The notes under the pieces are model-generated. The model saw only the letters and a program-made list of their open reading frames with translations. It did not search any database and was not told the origin of the DNA. Position numbers and translations under genes: made by a program. Positions 50,145 through 59,965 of a stretch of DNA of 64,000 nt are shown here, piece after piece; position 1 is the first letter of the stretch, and each line of letters begins with the position of its first letter. The DNA comes from JBGAHD01 sp044226395 (GTDB taxonomy: Bacteria; Pseudomonadota; Gammaproteobacteria; Xanthomonadales; Ahniellaceae), in NCBI GenBank assembly GCA_044226395.1, contig JBGAHD010000005.1:372001-436000 (forward strand), written 5' to 3'.

Positions 50145-52253
50145 TCACCAGATCGCCACGCGCTTGTCGCCCTCGCGCACCATCGCGTCGCCGGACTTGC
50201 AGCTGTAGGCCGCGGCGAAGCTGTCCATGTTCGACGGCGCGCCGATGGCGCGGAACATGGCCGGGGCGTGCGGATCGACATTGAGGCGCAGCTTCAGCTC
50301 ATCGGGCGTGAAGTTGCGACGCCACACCGTCGCCCACGCGGCGAAGAAGCGCTGATCCTGGCTCATGCCGTCGACCTGCGGGTCGGTGAAGTTCTCGCCC
50401 TGCGCGCGCTTCATCGCGTCGTAGGCCACGGTCAGGCCGCCCAGGTCGGCGATGTTCTCGCCGAGGGTCAGCTCGCCCTTGACGTGCAGATCATCGATGG
50501 CGACGTAGTCGTCGAACTGCTTCACCAGGCGCGCGGTGCGCTCCTTGAAGCCCTTGGCGTCGTCGGCCGACCACCAGTTGGCGAAGGTGCCGGCGGCGTC
50601 GAACTGGCTGCCCTGATCGTCGTAGCCGTGCAGCATCTCGTGACCGATCACGCCGCCAATCGCGCCGTAATTCATGGCGTCGTCGGCCTCGGCGTTGAAG
50701 AACGGCGGCTGCAAGATCGCGGCCGGGAACACGATCTCGTTGAGCAGCGGGTTGTAGTAGGCATTCACCGTCTGCGGGCTCATGCCCCACTCGGTGCGAT
50801 CCTTGGGCTTGCCGATTTTGTCGAGGTTGTAGCGATAGTTGAACTCGGACGCGGCGAGCACGTTGGCGAAGTAGCTGTCGCGGTTCGTGGTCAGGCCCGA
50901 CCAGTCACGCCACTTGTCGGGGTAACCGATCTTGGGCATGAAGGTGTTCCACTTTTCCAGGGCCTTGGCCTTGGTGTCGGCGCTCATCCACTCGAGCTTT
51001 TCCAGGCGCGCCTTGAGGGCTTCGCGCAGATTGCTCACGAGCTTCTCCATGCGCGCCTTCGATTCCGGCGGGAAGGCCACGGCGACATAGAGCTGACCCA
51101 GCGCCTCGCCGGCCTGATCGCCGACCACGCCGAGCACGCGCTTCCAGCGCGGACGCATTTCCTGCTGACCGCGCAGGGTCTTGGAATAGAAATCGAAGTT
51201 CTGCTGTTCCAGCGCCGCCGACAAATACGGCGCCGCGCCATCGACCGTGTGGAAGCGGAAGTACGCCTGCCAGTCCGCCACCGGCACGTCGGCCAGCATG
51301 GCGTCGAACTCGGCGAAGAACTTCGGCTGCGACAGCGAGAAGCCCTCGACGTTCTTCAGGCCCAGCGCTTCGAGATACGGCGCCCAGGGGAAGTTCTTCG
51401 CGGCCTTGTCGGCGTCGGCGACGGTGACGAAGTTGTATTGGTTGGCCGGATTGCGCAGCTCGATCGGCGACAGCGAGGCATTGGCCAGGCGCGTTTCGAT
51501 CGCGAGCACGGCTTGCGCCTGCTTGGCCGCGTCGTCGGCGCTGACGCCGGCGAGTTCGAGGGTCTTGGCGACGTGCGCGACGTAAGCATCACGCTTTTGC
51601 TTCTTATCGCCGGTTTCCTCGGTGTAGTAGCTCTTCTCGGGCAGACCCAGGCCGCCCTGGAAGGCGTAGCCGATCACGCGCGAGCTGTCCTTGAAATCGG
51701 ACTCGCCACCGAAGGCGAACACTTGCGGCAGACCACGCGCGTGGTTGCGGCGCAGGTAAGCGGCGATGCTGGTGGCATCGGTCAGCGCGTCGACTTCGGC
51801 CAGCAGCGGCTTGATCGGCTCGATGCCGGCGGCGTCGATCTTGGCCTGGTCCATGCCGGTGGCGAACAGATCGCCGATCAGCTTCTCGATGCCGGCGGCA
51901 TTGGCGTCGGCGGCGGCATGCTCGACCAGCTGCTGCTGCACGGCGAGCGAGCGCTCTTGCAGGGTTTCGAAGCTGCCCCAGGTCGTGCGGTCGGCCGGCA
52001 CCGGATTGGCGGCCAGCCACTTGCCGTTGATGTGCTTGTTGAAATCGACGCAGGCGGGCGCGCTGGCGTCGACGTCCTCGGCCTTGAACACGTTCAGGGC
52101 CGGGAGCTTGGTTTCATCGAGCGTGAACGCGGCCTTGGCCGGCGCCACGGGCGGCGTGGTTTGCGCCGTTTCGGTCGGCGCCGATTGCTCACCACAAGCG
52201 GCCAGGGCCAGCGACACGGCCAGGGCCAGCGGGACGTATTTGAACTTGATCAC
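50145..52253 (-). CDS. M13 family (neprilysin-like) metallopeptidase lipoprotein
   Basis: 702 residues starting at GTG 52253, six bases after GGAG. A lipoprotein signal is present (VPLALAVSLALAACGEQ, lipobox LAAC). The zinc site is complete: IGGVIGHEMLHGYDDQGSQF with H538, E539 and H542, then LTLGENIADLGGLTVAYDA with the third ligand. NAYYNPLLNEIVFPAAILQP is the M13 substrate-binding block, and the C-terminus ends in RVAIW, as in the family. It is an oligopeptidase anchored in the envelope. The longer frame would place the signal internally. Confidence 0.93.
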   Translation of the reverse strand: MIKFKYVPLALAVSLALAACGEQSAPTETAQTTPPVAPAKAAFTLDETKLPALNVFKAEDVDASAPACVDFNKHINGKWLAANPVPADRTTWGSFETLQERSLAVQQQLVEHAAADANAAGIEKLIGDLFATGMDQAKIDAAGIEPIKPLLAEVDALTDATSIAAYLRRNHARGLPQVFAFGGESDFKDSSRVIGYAFQGGLGLPEKSYYTEETGDKKQKRDAYVAHVAKTLELAGVSADDAAKQAQAVLAIETRLANASLSPIELRNPANQYNFVTVADADKAAKNFPWAPYLEALGLKNVEGFSLSQPKFFAEFDAMLADVPVADWQAYFRFHTVDGAAPYLSAALEQQNFDFYSKTLRGQQEMRPRWKRVLGVVGDQAGEALGQLYVAVAFPPESKARMEKLVSNLREALKARLEKLEWMSADTKAKALEKWNTFMPKIGYPDKWRDWSGLTTNRDSYFANVLAASEFNYRYNLDKIGKPKDRTEWGMSPQTVNAYYNPLLNEIVFPAAILQPPFFNAEADDAMNYGAIGGVIGHEMLHGYDDQGSQFDAAGTFANWWSADDAKGFKERTARLVKQFDDYVAIDDLHVKGELTLGENIADLGGLTVAYDAMKRAQGENFTDPQVDGMSQDQRFFAAWATVWRRNFTPDELKLRLNVDPHAPAMFRAIGAPSNMDSFAAAYSCKSGDAMVREGDKRVAIW

Positions 52254-52505
52254 GGGGTTCTCCAGCCGCGAGGGCTCAGGGCGAAAAGGGGGGCGCGAAA
52301 CACGCCGGGCGGGCGAGAGTAGACGAGCCTTGCGCGCATTGCATAGGCCGGACGCCATGGCCGGCGCGCGCGACCCGAGCGGAACGCCCGGCGCTTCGGG
52401 CGAAATCGCCGATCGCGCTGTCGCCCGACCACGCGCTCGTTTATGCTCGGCCCGGGCCCGAGCGACGCTGCGTGGATGTCGAGTAACGCCTTATCTCACG
52501 GCAAC

Positions 52506-54419
52506 ATGCCACCCGTTTACCGCTTCGCGGCGGTGACCGTGGATGTCGCGGCGCATCGCCTGTCGGTCGATGGTCGGCCGCGCTCGTGCTCGCGCCGCGC
52601 GCTGGATCTGCTGGTGATGCTGTGCGAGGCCGAAGGCCGCGTCGTGCCGCGCCAGGAACTGATCGAGCGTCTCTGGCCCGGCGGCCAGCTGGTGGCCGAT
52701 GAATCGCTGACCCAGGCCGTGTTCCGCGCGCGCGCCGCGCTGGGCGAGTACGCGCATCTGGTCATGACCGTGCGCGGCGTGGGCGTGCGGCTGGACGCGG
52801 CGGTCGAGCGACTCGACGCGGCCGATGTCCGCGCGGCGATTACGGGCGAACCGCGCTCGCCTTCGTCAACGAATGCCGAACTCGTCGAACCGATCGCGGG
52901 GACTTCCGCGCCCGACGACGCGACGCTCACGATCACGAACGAACCCAACCTGCCCGGCAGCCCCCGCTTCGTCGAACGCCGTCGCGATGGCTCGCGCGCC
53001 GCGGTCGCGCCGAGCATCGAAGCCGCCAATGAACACACGGCGCCGCAAAAGCCCCACGCGCGGCGCTGGCTGATCATCGGCGCCGTGGTCGTGCTCGTGG
53101 CGATCGCCGCGGGTTTCGCGCGCGGCTGGTGGAAGCCGGCGACGCCGGGCGCGCCCGCTTACCTCTCGCCCGGCTATGCGCTGACCGCTGGCGATCTGCA
53201 TCACACCCGCGCCGACAGCGCGCGCACCATCGCCGAAGCCTTCACCCACGATGCCGAAGGCGATCGCGCGCGCGGCCGCGCCCTGCTCGAAACGGTGCAC
53301 GACGCCGATCCGACCACGCCCGTGCCCGCGATCTTTCTCGGCCTGTGGTCGGTGGGCGCGGGCGATGGCGTGGCGGCCGATCAATGGCTGGCGCAAGCGC
53401 GCACGCGCATGCAAGGCATCAACGACACCTACCTCACCGCGCTGCTGCGCTACACCCTGGCCGAACGCGAGGGCAAGGCGCAGGACATTCTGCGTTTCGC
53501 CGGCGCGCTGTTGGATCTGCGACCCGCCGCGTGGCAGATGCGCCTGGCGCGCGCGCATCTGTTGCTGGGCCAGGGCCTGCGCGCGGCGGCGTTGACCGAG
53601 CTGCGTCAGATCGAGATCAAGGATCTGAGCAATCGCAAGCTCAATCTCGCGCTGGCCGATCGCGCGTCGCTGGGCGACATCGAAGGCGCGCAAGCCATGC
53701 TTGATCGGGTCAAGCCGGCCGAGGACGATGCGTCGTATGCCTTCTTGCGCGGACGCATTGCTTGGAGTCGCGGCGATTTCGCGGCGTCGCGACGCGCGTA
53801 TGAACAAGCGGCGGAACTCGGTCGGCGCACGGCGCGCTTCGATCTGGTCAATCGCGCGCTGGCCAATGTCGGGGTGCTGGCGATGAATGCCGGCGAGCGC
53901 GACGCGGCCATGGATTATCTCGAGCAAGCGCGCGTGGGCATGGTCGAGATGCGCTGGATCACCGACGAGATCGATCTGAGCCTGATCCTGGCCGACCTGC
54001 ATCGTCAGGCCGGCGACCTCGAAGCGATGCGCCGCGAGATCGCGCGCGCCCGCGACGTCGGCGCGCGCAGCGCCATGCCGAGCATGCTCGCCGAAATCGA
54101 AATCGTCGGCGCCCGCCTGGACCCCGAGCAACAACCGCGCGAGATGCCTCAAGGCCTGCCGACCGAGGCCGAGCCCCTGCTCGCCGCGCGGCGCGCCTTC
54201 AGTCGCGGCGAACTGGACGAGGCGCGCGATCAACTCGCCTCCGCTGTCCGACGCGGCGCGCTGGAAACCCCGCTCGATGACGAGGCGCGCCTGCTCATGG
54301 TCCAGCTCGGCCAAGTGCCCAGTCCCGCGCGTCCAGTCGACCCGCCCTACCCGCCGCTGGCCCGCTTCACCGCGCGCCAGGAAATCGAGCGCCTGCGCGC
54401 CAAGGCCGCGGCGCGCTGA
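52506..54419 (+). CDS. CadC-like membrane-bound regulator with TPR sensor domain
   Basis: 637 residues from ATG 52506 (MPPVYRFAAVTVDVAAHRLS); ATG 52476 is an alternative. An N-terminal OmpR-type winged helix fills residues about 1-95 (VPRQELIERLWPGGQLVADE; AVFRARAALG; RGVGVRLDAAV). A disordered linker follows, then one membrane helix near 187-207 (WLIIGAVVVLVAIAAGF), then a long periplasmic helical TPR-like domain (YAFLRGRIAWSRGDFAASRR). CadC and ToxR share this layout, with DNA binding in the cytoplasm controlled by a periplasmic sensor. Target genes unknown. No receiver domain is present. Confidence 0.85.
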   Translation: MPPVYRFAAVTVDVAAHRLSVDGRPRSCSRRALDLLVMLCEAEGRVVPRQELIERLWPGGQLVADESLTQAVFRARAALGEYAHLVMTVRGVGVRLDAAVERLDAADVRAAITGEPRSPSSTNAELVEPIAGTSAPDDATLTITNEPNLPGSPRFVERRRDGSRAAVAPSIEAANEHTAPQKPHARRWLIIGAVVVLVAIAAGFARGWWKPATPGAPAYLSPGYALTAGDLHHTRADSARTIAEAFTHDAEGDRARGRALLETVHDADPTTPVPAIFLGLWSVGAGDGVAADQWLAQARTRMQGINDTYLTALLRYTLAEREGKAQDILRFAGALLDLRPAAWQMRLARAHLLLGQGLRAAALTELRQIEIKDLSNRKLNLALADRASLGDIEGAQAMLDRVKPAEDDASYAFLRGRIAWSRGDFAASRRAYEQAAELGRRTARFDLVNRALANVGVLAMNAGERDAAMDYLEQARVGMVEMRWITDEIDLSLILADLHRQAGDLEAMRREIARARDVGARSAMPSMLAEIEIVGARLDPEQQPREMPQGLPTEAEPLLAARRAFSRGELDEARDQLASAVRRGALETPLDDEARLLMVQLGQVPSPARPVDPPYPPLARFTARQEIERLRAKAAAR

Positions 54420-54630
54420 GGCGCGTCGGGCTTCCAAATCCCCGCTTCATTCGCCGAGACGACGTGACGAGCGCCCGTGACGCGGCCCGCAATCCACGCC
54501 TAACCCGCTGGCGAATCTCGAAATAATCCAACAATCATGATCACGCAAGGCAATCATCAGGCAAGCCCGACGGCATGACGCCAGAGTGCGCCCCGTCCAG
54601 CGCCGCCCCGGCGCCTTTCGAGGAATGCCC

Positions 54631-55731
54631 ATGTTCGCTCCCCGCCTTGTCCTTGCCGTGCTCGCCGCCCTGGGCGCGAGCGCCGCTCAGTCCGCCGTGG
54701 TCTGCGTGACCACCGGCAATCAACTCGCCAGCGCCCTGCAGACGGCCGAGACCAACGGCCAGGACGACGAGATCCGCGTCGTCGTCGGCACGATGCAGCG
54801 CACGGGCTCGTTTCCCCAGGCCGCGGCGTGGACCTATGACCCGGTCGACACCGCCGAGAACTTGATCCTGTCGGGTGGCTGGTCGGCCGCCAACAACTGT
54901 CAGACCCAGTCGCTCGACGCCACCGACACCGAGCTCGACGGGCGTCATGCCTCGGGCACGCTCGAGATCTTCCTGCAGGGTTCGGGCTCCGCCGGCACGG
55001 TCACGGTGTCGAACCTGATGCTCTCGCGCGGCCAGCCACTGACCTCGGGCAATCCCTCGCATGCCTTCCTGCGCTTGGAGGCGGGCAGCCTGGGCAGCAT
55101 CGTGTTCGAGCGCAATGTCGTGGTCAGCGGGTTCTCGACCATTCCCGGCAGCGCCGCGATCAGCGTGCAGGCCCTGGGCGGCGCCATCCGCCTGCGCAGC
55201 AACGTGATCGCGTTCAATACGCAAATCGGGCCCGCCGTGCGCATGATCGCGACGAGCCCGGGCCTGGTCTACTTCAACAACAACACCGTGCATGGCAATA
55301 CCTCGAACGTGACGGGCTACTCGCCCGCGGGCGTCGAGGCCAGCGGCGCGGCGTCGTTGTCCAACAATGTGCTGTACGGCAATGTGGTCGCGGGCTTCGG
55401 CAACGTGAACTTCGATTTGTTCAACGTCACCAGCGGCACCACGATCCTGCGCAACAACCACATCGGCGTGAAGGAAGGTCAGGCCGCGGCCGAAAGCGAG
55501 ACCACCACGGGCGACCCGCAGTGGGACATCGTCGGCATGTATCCGCGCGCGAAGGCGGTGTCGCCGCTGCGCGATTCGGGCCGCAACTCGCCGCTGGGCG
55601 GGCTGTCTGCCAAGGACACGGCGGGCGATCCGCGCGTGGTCGGCGGCACGGTCGATCGCGGCGCGCTCGAGGCCGAATTCGTCGCCGCGCCGCCGCCGGA
55701 AGAAGCCGTGTTCGCCAACGGCTTTGAATAA
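54631..55731 (+). CDS. Secreted beta-helix-like protein ending in FANGFE
   Basis: 366 residues from ATG 54631, chosen because GAGGA lies six bases before it; an ATG two codons earlier is almost on top of that site. A signal peptide (LVLAVLAALGASAAQSA) is followed by VVCVTTGNQLASALQTAETN and beta-helix-like repeats with asparagines (FERNVVVSGFSTIPGSAAIS; LVYFNNNTVHGNTSNVTGYS; LRNNHIGVKEGQ). A proline-rich linker AAPPPEEA then joins the last residues VFANGFE. The same ending is found on the protein at 25531-27135. Surface or extracellular; no catalytic motif. Confidence 0.82.
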   Translation: MFAPRLVLAVLAALGASAAQSAVVCVTTGNQLASALQTAETNGQDDEIRVVVGTMQRTGSFPQAAAWTYDPVDTAENLILSGGWSAANNCQTQSLDATDTELDGRHASGTLEIFLQGSGSAGTVTVSNLMLSRGQPLTSGNPSHAFLRLEAGSLGSIVFERNVVVSGFSTIPGSAAISVQALGGAIRLRSNVIAFNTQIGPAVRMIATSPGLVYFNNNTVHGNTSNVTGYSPAGVEASGAASLSNNVLYGNVVAGFGNVNFDLFNVTSGTTILRNNHIGVKEGQAAAESETTTGDPQWDIVGMYPRAKAVSPLRDSGRNSPLGGLSAKDTAGDPRVVGGTVDRGALEAEFVAAPPPEEAVFANGFE

Positions 55732-55756
55732 CCCCACGACGCCCCGGAGAACCCTC

Positions 55757-55930
55757 ATGTCCCTGTTTCGCTGGATCGATGTAGTGACCACGCGCGCGCC
55801 CGAGGCCGACGAGGCCGAGCTCGCGCGCCAGGAATCCGCGGCGCTGGCCGCGCTGATGCTCGCGCTGCTACGCCGCGAGGACGCGCCCTTGGCCTGGCGT
55901 CCGCGCACCATGCAGGAGTGGTTGACGTGA
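55757..55930 (+). CDS. 57-residue hypothetical protein
   Basis: From ATG 55757, seven bases after GGAGAA: MSLFRWIDVVTTRAPEADEA, then a helix ELARQESAALAALMLALLRR and the end WRPRTMQEWLT. No signal peptide; one amphipathic helix. It lies between the FANGFE gene (25 bases upstream) and a globin gene (66 bases downstream), all on the same strand. The ribosome site and composition favour a real gene. Function unknown. Confidence 0.55.
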   Translation: MSLFRWIDVVTTRAPEADEAELARQESAALAALMLALLRREDAPLAWRPRTMQEWLT

Positions 55931-55996
55931 GCGTCGCCGCGCGACGCGGTGCCAAGCGGGCCGCGTCGCGATATCTTTGACCGCGAAGTGGGGAGC

Positions 55997-56452
55997 ATGG
56001 CCATGCTGCGTGAAGACATCGAGCGCGTGCGCGACTCGTATCGCCAACTGGAACCGGTCAGCGACGCGGTCGGTCGGCATTTCTACGAGACCTTGTTCGC
56101 GCTCGCGCCCGGCGCGCGCGCCTTGTTCGCCACCGACATCGACACGCAGGCGCGCAAGCTCATGGACATGATCGATGCCGTCGTGCATCAGCTCGATCAG
56201 CCCGAACAATGGCTCGCCGCCTGCCGCGAACTTGGCGCGCGTCACGCCGAATACGGCGCGCGCGAAGAGCACTACGACGCCGTCGGCACCGCCCTGCTGC
56301 AAAGCCTGCGCGCGGCGCTGGGCGAGTCCTTCACGCCCGCGGTCGAAGCCGCGTGGGCCCAGGTTTACGGCGAAATGGCCGAAATCATGATCGCCGCGTC
56401 CGACTACGCCGACGACACCGACGAGGCCACCGCGCCACTCACGCCGCATTGA
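55997..56452 (+). CDS. Globin family protein
   Basis: 151 residues from ATG 55997 after GTGGGGAGC. Classical bacterial globin fold: IERVRDSYRQLEPVSDAVGR, FYETLFALAPGARALFATDI, ARKLMDMIDAVVHQLDQP, then ARHAEYGAREEHYDAVGTAL, where H92 in EEHYDAV is the expected proximal heme ligand, and FTPAVEAAWAQVYGEMAEIM. There is no reductase domain, unlike flavohemoglobin, and no signal peptide. It should bind O2 or NO in the cytoplasm. It is the second globin of the window, different in family from the lipoprotein at 13938-14396. Confidence 0.88.
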   Translation: MAMLREDIERVRDSYRQLEPVSDAVGRHFYETLFALAPGARALFATDIDTQARKLMDMIDAVVHQLDQPEQWLAACRELGARHAEYGAREEHYDAVGTALLQSLRAALGESFTPAVEAAWAQVYGEMAEIMIAASDYADDTDEATAPLTPH

Positions 56453-56525
56453 CGCGCGCCCGCGCGCGCCGGGGAACATGCGCGCCGCGCCGGAGTCCAA
56501 GCGGGGCTTCGGGTAGAGTAAGCGC

Positions 56526-58121
56526 ATGTATCTGGATTTTTACCAACTCAGGGAAGCTCCGTTCGCGATCACGCCCGATCCGCGTTTCGTGTTTCTGTCC
56601 GAGCGTCATCGCGACGCGCTGGCGCACCTGCTCTATGGCGTGGGCCAAGGCGGCAGCGGCGGTTTCGTGCAGCTCACCGGCGAAGTCGGCACGGGCAAGA
56701 CCACGCTGTCGCGCCTGGTGCTCGAGCAATTGCCCGAGAACACGCGCGTGGCCCTGGTGCTCAATCCGCGCCTGTCGCCGACCGAGTTGCTCGAAGCGAT
56801 CTGCGAGGAATTGAAAGTCGACGTCGGCGCCGCGCGCGGCAGCCTCAAGGCCCTGGTCGACACGCTCAATCACTATCTGCTCGATGCCTATGCGCAAGGC
56901 CTGCGCGTGGTGCTGATCATCGACGAGGCGCAAAACCTCTCGACCGAGGCGCTCGAACAAGTGCGCCTGCTGACCAATCTGGAAACGCCCACGCAAAAGC
57001 TCTTGCAGATCATCCTGCTCGGCCAGCCGGAACTGCGCGACAAACTCGCCGCCGCCGAACTGCGCCAGCTCGCGCAACGCGTGACCGCGCGCTTTCATCT
57101 GACGCCCTTGAACGAGGAAGAGACCGACGCCTATCTGCGTCATCGCTTCGCCGTGGCCGGGGGCAAGCGTTTTCCATTCACGCGTCTGGGCGTGCGCGCG
57201 CTGCATCGGCGTTCCGGTGGCGTGCCGCGGCTGATCAATGTCATCGCCGAACGCGCGCTGCTCGCGGGCTACGTCGCCGATCAACCGCAGATCGGCGAGC
57301 GGCTGGTCGCCTACGCGGCCGATGAAGTGCTCGGTCGCGATCGCGCGCGCTGGCATTGGAGCGCGGCGGCGCTGGCCTTCGCCACGTTCGCGATCGTCGC
57401 GGTGTGGTGGTGGAACACGCGCGAGACGTCGATGGCGCCCGTCGCCGTGGCCGAAGAAAACATCGTCGAGGCGCCCGCGATCGCGGCCACCGAGACCGAG
57501 GAACTCGAACCCGCCATCGCCGCGCTCGGCGAAGGCGCGGAATTGGTCGCGTGGACGCATCTGCTCGCGTTGTGGCAAGTCGACACCACGCGCCTGACGC
57601 CGCGCGACGCGGCGCGGTGTCCGGCCACGATCTATCCGGGCCTGTCGTGCCTGCGCGGCACCGGCAATCTGGCCAAGCTCGCGCAGCTGGGTCGGCCGGT
57701 GATGCTGGTGCTGCACGGTCAAGAACGTGCGACCGTGGCGCTGCTGCTGGCCATCGATGGCGATCGCGCGCATCTGGATCTGGGCCCGCGCGAGATCACG
57801 GTCGCGCGCGACGAGCTCGAGGCTTCCTGGTTCGGCGAATTCCTGGCGATCTGGAAAGCGCCGGCCTTCCTGCCCGATCACGTGCGCCGGGGCGATGTCG
57901 GCGCGCCGGCGAGCTGGATCAAGCGCCAACTCGCCGCGTTCGATAAGATGCCCGTGTCGGACATGGGTCCGCACCAGTTCGATGGCGGCACCGAGGCGCG
58001 CGTGCGCCGGGTGCAATCGAGCTTCGGTCTGTTGCCCGACGGCATCGTCGGTCCCGAAACGCAATTGGCGCTGACCGCGCGCGATCCCGAGGGGCCGCGA
58101 TTGAGTCGCGAGCTGCCCTGA
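56526..58121 (+). CDS. GspA/ExeA-like ATPase with peptidoglycan-binding domain
   Basis: 531 residues. The AAA domain starts MYLDFYQLREAPFAITPDPR, with Walker A in TGEVGTGKTTLSRLVLEQ and Walker B in VVLIIDEAQNLSTEALEQV, then LLGQPELRDKLAAAELRQLA. One membrane helix near residues 277-297 precedes a periplasmic part ending in a peptidoglycan-binding domain (GTEARVRRVQSSFGLLPDGI). GspA proteins, with GspB, help the type II secretion secretin cross the peptidoglycan. Followed four bases later by a GspB-like gene. No other gsp genes are in this window. Confidence 0.9.
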   Translation: MYLDFYQLREAPFAITPDPRFVFLSERHRDALAHLLYGVGQGGSGGFVQLTGEVGTGKTTLSRLVLEQLPENTRVALVLNPRLSPTELLEAICEELKVDVGAARGSLKALVDTLNHYLLDAYAQGLRVVLIIDEAQNLSTEALEQVRLLTNLETPTQKLLQIILLGQPELRDKLAAAELRQLAQRVTARFHLTPLNEEETDAYLRHRFAVAGGKRFPFTRLGVRALHRRSGGVPRLINVIAERALLAGYVADQPQIGERLVAYAADEVLGRDRARWHWSAAALAFATFAIVAVWWWNTRETSMAPVAVAEENIVEAPAIAATETEELEPAIAALGEGAELVAWTHLLALWQVDTTRLTPRDAARCPATIYPGLSCLRGTGNLAKLAQLGRPVMLVLHGQERATVALLLAIDGDRAHLDLGPREITVARDELEASWFGEFLAIWKAPAFLPDHVRRGDVGAPASWIKRQLAAFDKMPVSDMGPHQFDGGTEARVRRVQSSFGLLPDGIVGPETQLALTARDPEGPRLSRELP

Positions 58122-58125
58122 ACTT

Positions 58126-59178
58126 ATGTCCCTGATCCTCGAAGCCTTGCGCAAATCCGAAGAACAACGCCGTCTCGGCGAAGTGCCGACCCTGGCCACC
58201 GACAGCGCCTGGGGCGTGCGTCGCCGTCGCGAGTTCGATCGTCGCGGCCTGCCGTGGTGGTTGTGGGCCACGCCCTTGGTGCTGGTGATCGGCATCGCCG
58301 CCGCGTGGTGGCATCTGCGCGCGCCGGTTGAATCGGCGACGACGTCGCCCGCCCCGACGCGCGCGCAAGCGCCCGCGCCGAACAAGCCCACGCGAGCGAA
58401 CGATCTCGCCAGCGCGCCCCTGGCCTCGGCGCCGATCGTGCGCGACGCGCCGACCACGCCGCCACCGCCCGCCGCCGCGCCAGTGCCCTCGTCCGTGCCC
58501 GCCGATCGCGCGGTGACACCGCCGCCGGCTACGCCCGACGATCAGCGCGTCGCCGCGCTCGACATCGACCCGACCCAGCGCGAAGCCTTTCAGCGCGGCG
58601 AAGTCTTCGCCAACAGCGCCGATCAAATCGCGCGCAAGCCGCCGACTACCGAGCAGGCCTATGTGCCGCCGGAAGCGGCCCTGCCGCAGCCAATCGACAT
58701 TCCGCCGCCGGCCGCCGCGTCGCCGGAAGCCCTGCGCGCGGCCGAAGCCGCGGGCGCGACGCAAGCCAATGCCGAGACCCTGATCGCGCCCGAAGCGCAC
58801 GAGCCCGCGCCCGTCGCCGCCATCGCCGACGCGTCGACGACGACCAGCGCTCCGCCACCCCAAGCCCCCGCGAGCGCGCCCGCGACGACGCCCGCGCCGC
58901 TGCCGATGGGCGCCAATCCCGCCGTGCCCGGCTACGAGCCGCCGATTCCGAATCTGTACGACCTGCCCTACGCGCAACGCCAGGGCATGCCCAAGCTGAA
59001 GGTGTCGATGCACGTGTACGCGGCCGATCCGGCGCAGCGCTTCGTGATCATCGACGACACGCGCGCGGGCGAAGGTCAACCGCTGGGCAACGACCTCAAC
59101 GTGGTCGAGATTCGCGCCGACAGCGTGGTGCTGGAATTCCGCGGGCAACGCTTCCAGTTGCCGCGCAACGGCCGCTGA
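58126..59178 (+). CDS. GspB-like general secretion pathway protein
   Basis: 350 residues. MSLILEALRKSEEQRRLGEV is the typical start of GspB/ExeB cytoplasmic tails. A membrane helix (LPWWLWATPLVLVIGIAAAW) and a long Pro/Ala-rich periplasmic linker follow. The C-terminal T2SSB domain contains YDLPYAQRQGMPKLKVSMHV, YAADPAQRFVIIDDTRAGEG and VVEIRADSVVLEFRGQRFQL. It acts with the upstream GspA-like ATPase in placing the secretin of type II secretion. Confidence 0.9.
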   Translation: MSLILEALRKSEEQRRLGEVPTLATDSAWGVRRRREFDRRGLPWWLWATPLVLVIGIAAAWWHLRAPVESATTSPAPTRAQAPAPNKPTRANDLASAPLASAPIVRDAPTTPPPPAAAPVPSSVPADRAVTPPPATPDDQRVAALDIDPTQREAFQRGEVFANSADQIARKPPTTEQAYVPPEAALPQPIDIPPPAAASPEALRAAEAAGATQANAETLIAPEAHEPAPVAAIADASTTTSAPPPQAPASAPATTPAPLPMGANPAVPGYEPPIPNLYDLPYAQRQGMPKLKVSMHVYAADPAQRFVIIDDTRAGEGQPLGNDLNVVEIRADSVVLEFRGQRFQLPRNGR

Positions 59179-59185
59179 GTCGCGC

Positions 59186-59872
59186 ATGTTCGTGCGTGTC
59201 GACACCCGGCGTCGCGAGCGACCGCCGTGGTCGACCATCGGCCTGGTGATGTTGTGCGTGATGTGTTTCGTCGCGCTGATCCTGGAAGAACCCGCCGCGC
59301 GCGCCGCCTCGCTCACGTATTGGGGCACGGTGCCGGCGGATCTGTTCCGCGGCGGCGGCTGGAGCTTGCACATCATGCTCGACGCGCGCCCGGAGACCTT
59401 GCTCACGAGCTTGCTGATCCACGCCGATTGGCTGCATCTGCTGGGCAATATGGTGTTCCTGGTGATCTTTGGCTTCGCGGCCGAGCGCAGTCTCGGTTCG
59501 CTGCGCTTTCTCGCCTTGTTCGCCGTGTGCGGCGCCTTGGCCAATCTGGCCGGCGCCTGGGCCTTGGGCGACACGCGCGCGCCGATCGTGGGCGCCAGTG
59601 GCGCGGTCTCGGCCATCGTCGGCGCGTATCTGGCCTTGTTTCCGCGCGCGCACCTGGGCCTGGTGTTGCCGCTGGGTTTGTTCTTGGAATTCGTGCGCGT
59701 GCCGGCCTCGGCCTTGATTGGTTTCTGGGCCGGCTTGCAGGTGCTGTTCTCGGTCGTCGGACCGGCCTTCGGCGCGGTCGTGTGGGTGGTGCATCTGGCG
59801 GGCTTCGTGCTGGGCGTGATCTTCGCCGTGCTCTCGCGCGGCGCCATCGCGCGCCGGCAACGCAATACCTGA
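59186..59872 (+). CDS. Compact rhomboid intramembrane serine protease
   Basis: 228 residues. Six or seven membrane helices with the rhomboid signatures LLIHADWLHLLGNMVFLVIF, the catalytic serine S138 in APIVGASGAVSAIVGAYLAL, and the catalytic histidine H203 in VWVVHLAGFVLGVIF. It cleaves substrates inside the membrane. It begins seven bases after the GspB-like gene, so a link to the secretion genes is possible. The tail (LSRGAIARRQRNT) is short and basic, without the TPR extension of the other rhomboid. Confidence 0.9.
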   Translation: MFVRVDTRRRERPPWSTIGLVMLCVMCFVALILEEPAARAASLTYWGTVPADLFRGGGWSLHIMLDARPETLLTSLLIHADWLHLLGNMVFLVIFGFAAERSLGSLRFLALFAVCGALANLAGAWALGDTRAPIVGASGAVSAIVGAYLALFPRAHLGLVLPLGLFLEFVRVPASALIGFWAGLQVLFSVVGPAFGAVVWVVHLAGFVLGVIFAVLSRGAIARRQRNT

Positions 59873-59965
59873 GCGCGGCGCGACGCCGCGGCCGACCTCG
59901 GCGCTGACCGGCGCGCCGGCTTTCATACGCATCTGTCGGCAACAACCGCCTTGCCTGGATCAGCC

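Noticed and set aside
57919..59865. 648-residue minus-strand frame opposite the GspB-like and rhomboid genes
   Set aside because: Antisense shadow; the plus-strand genes have strong family signatures.
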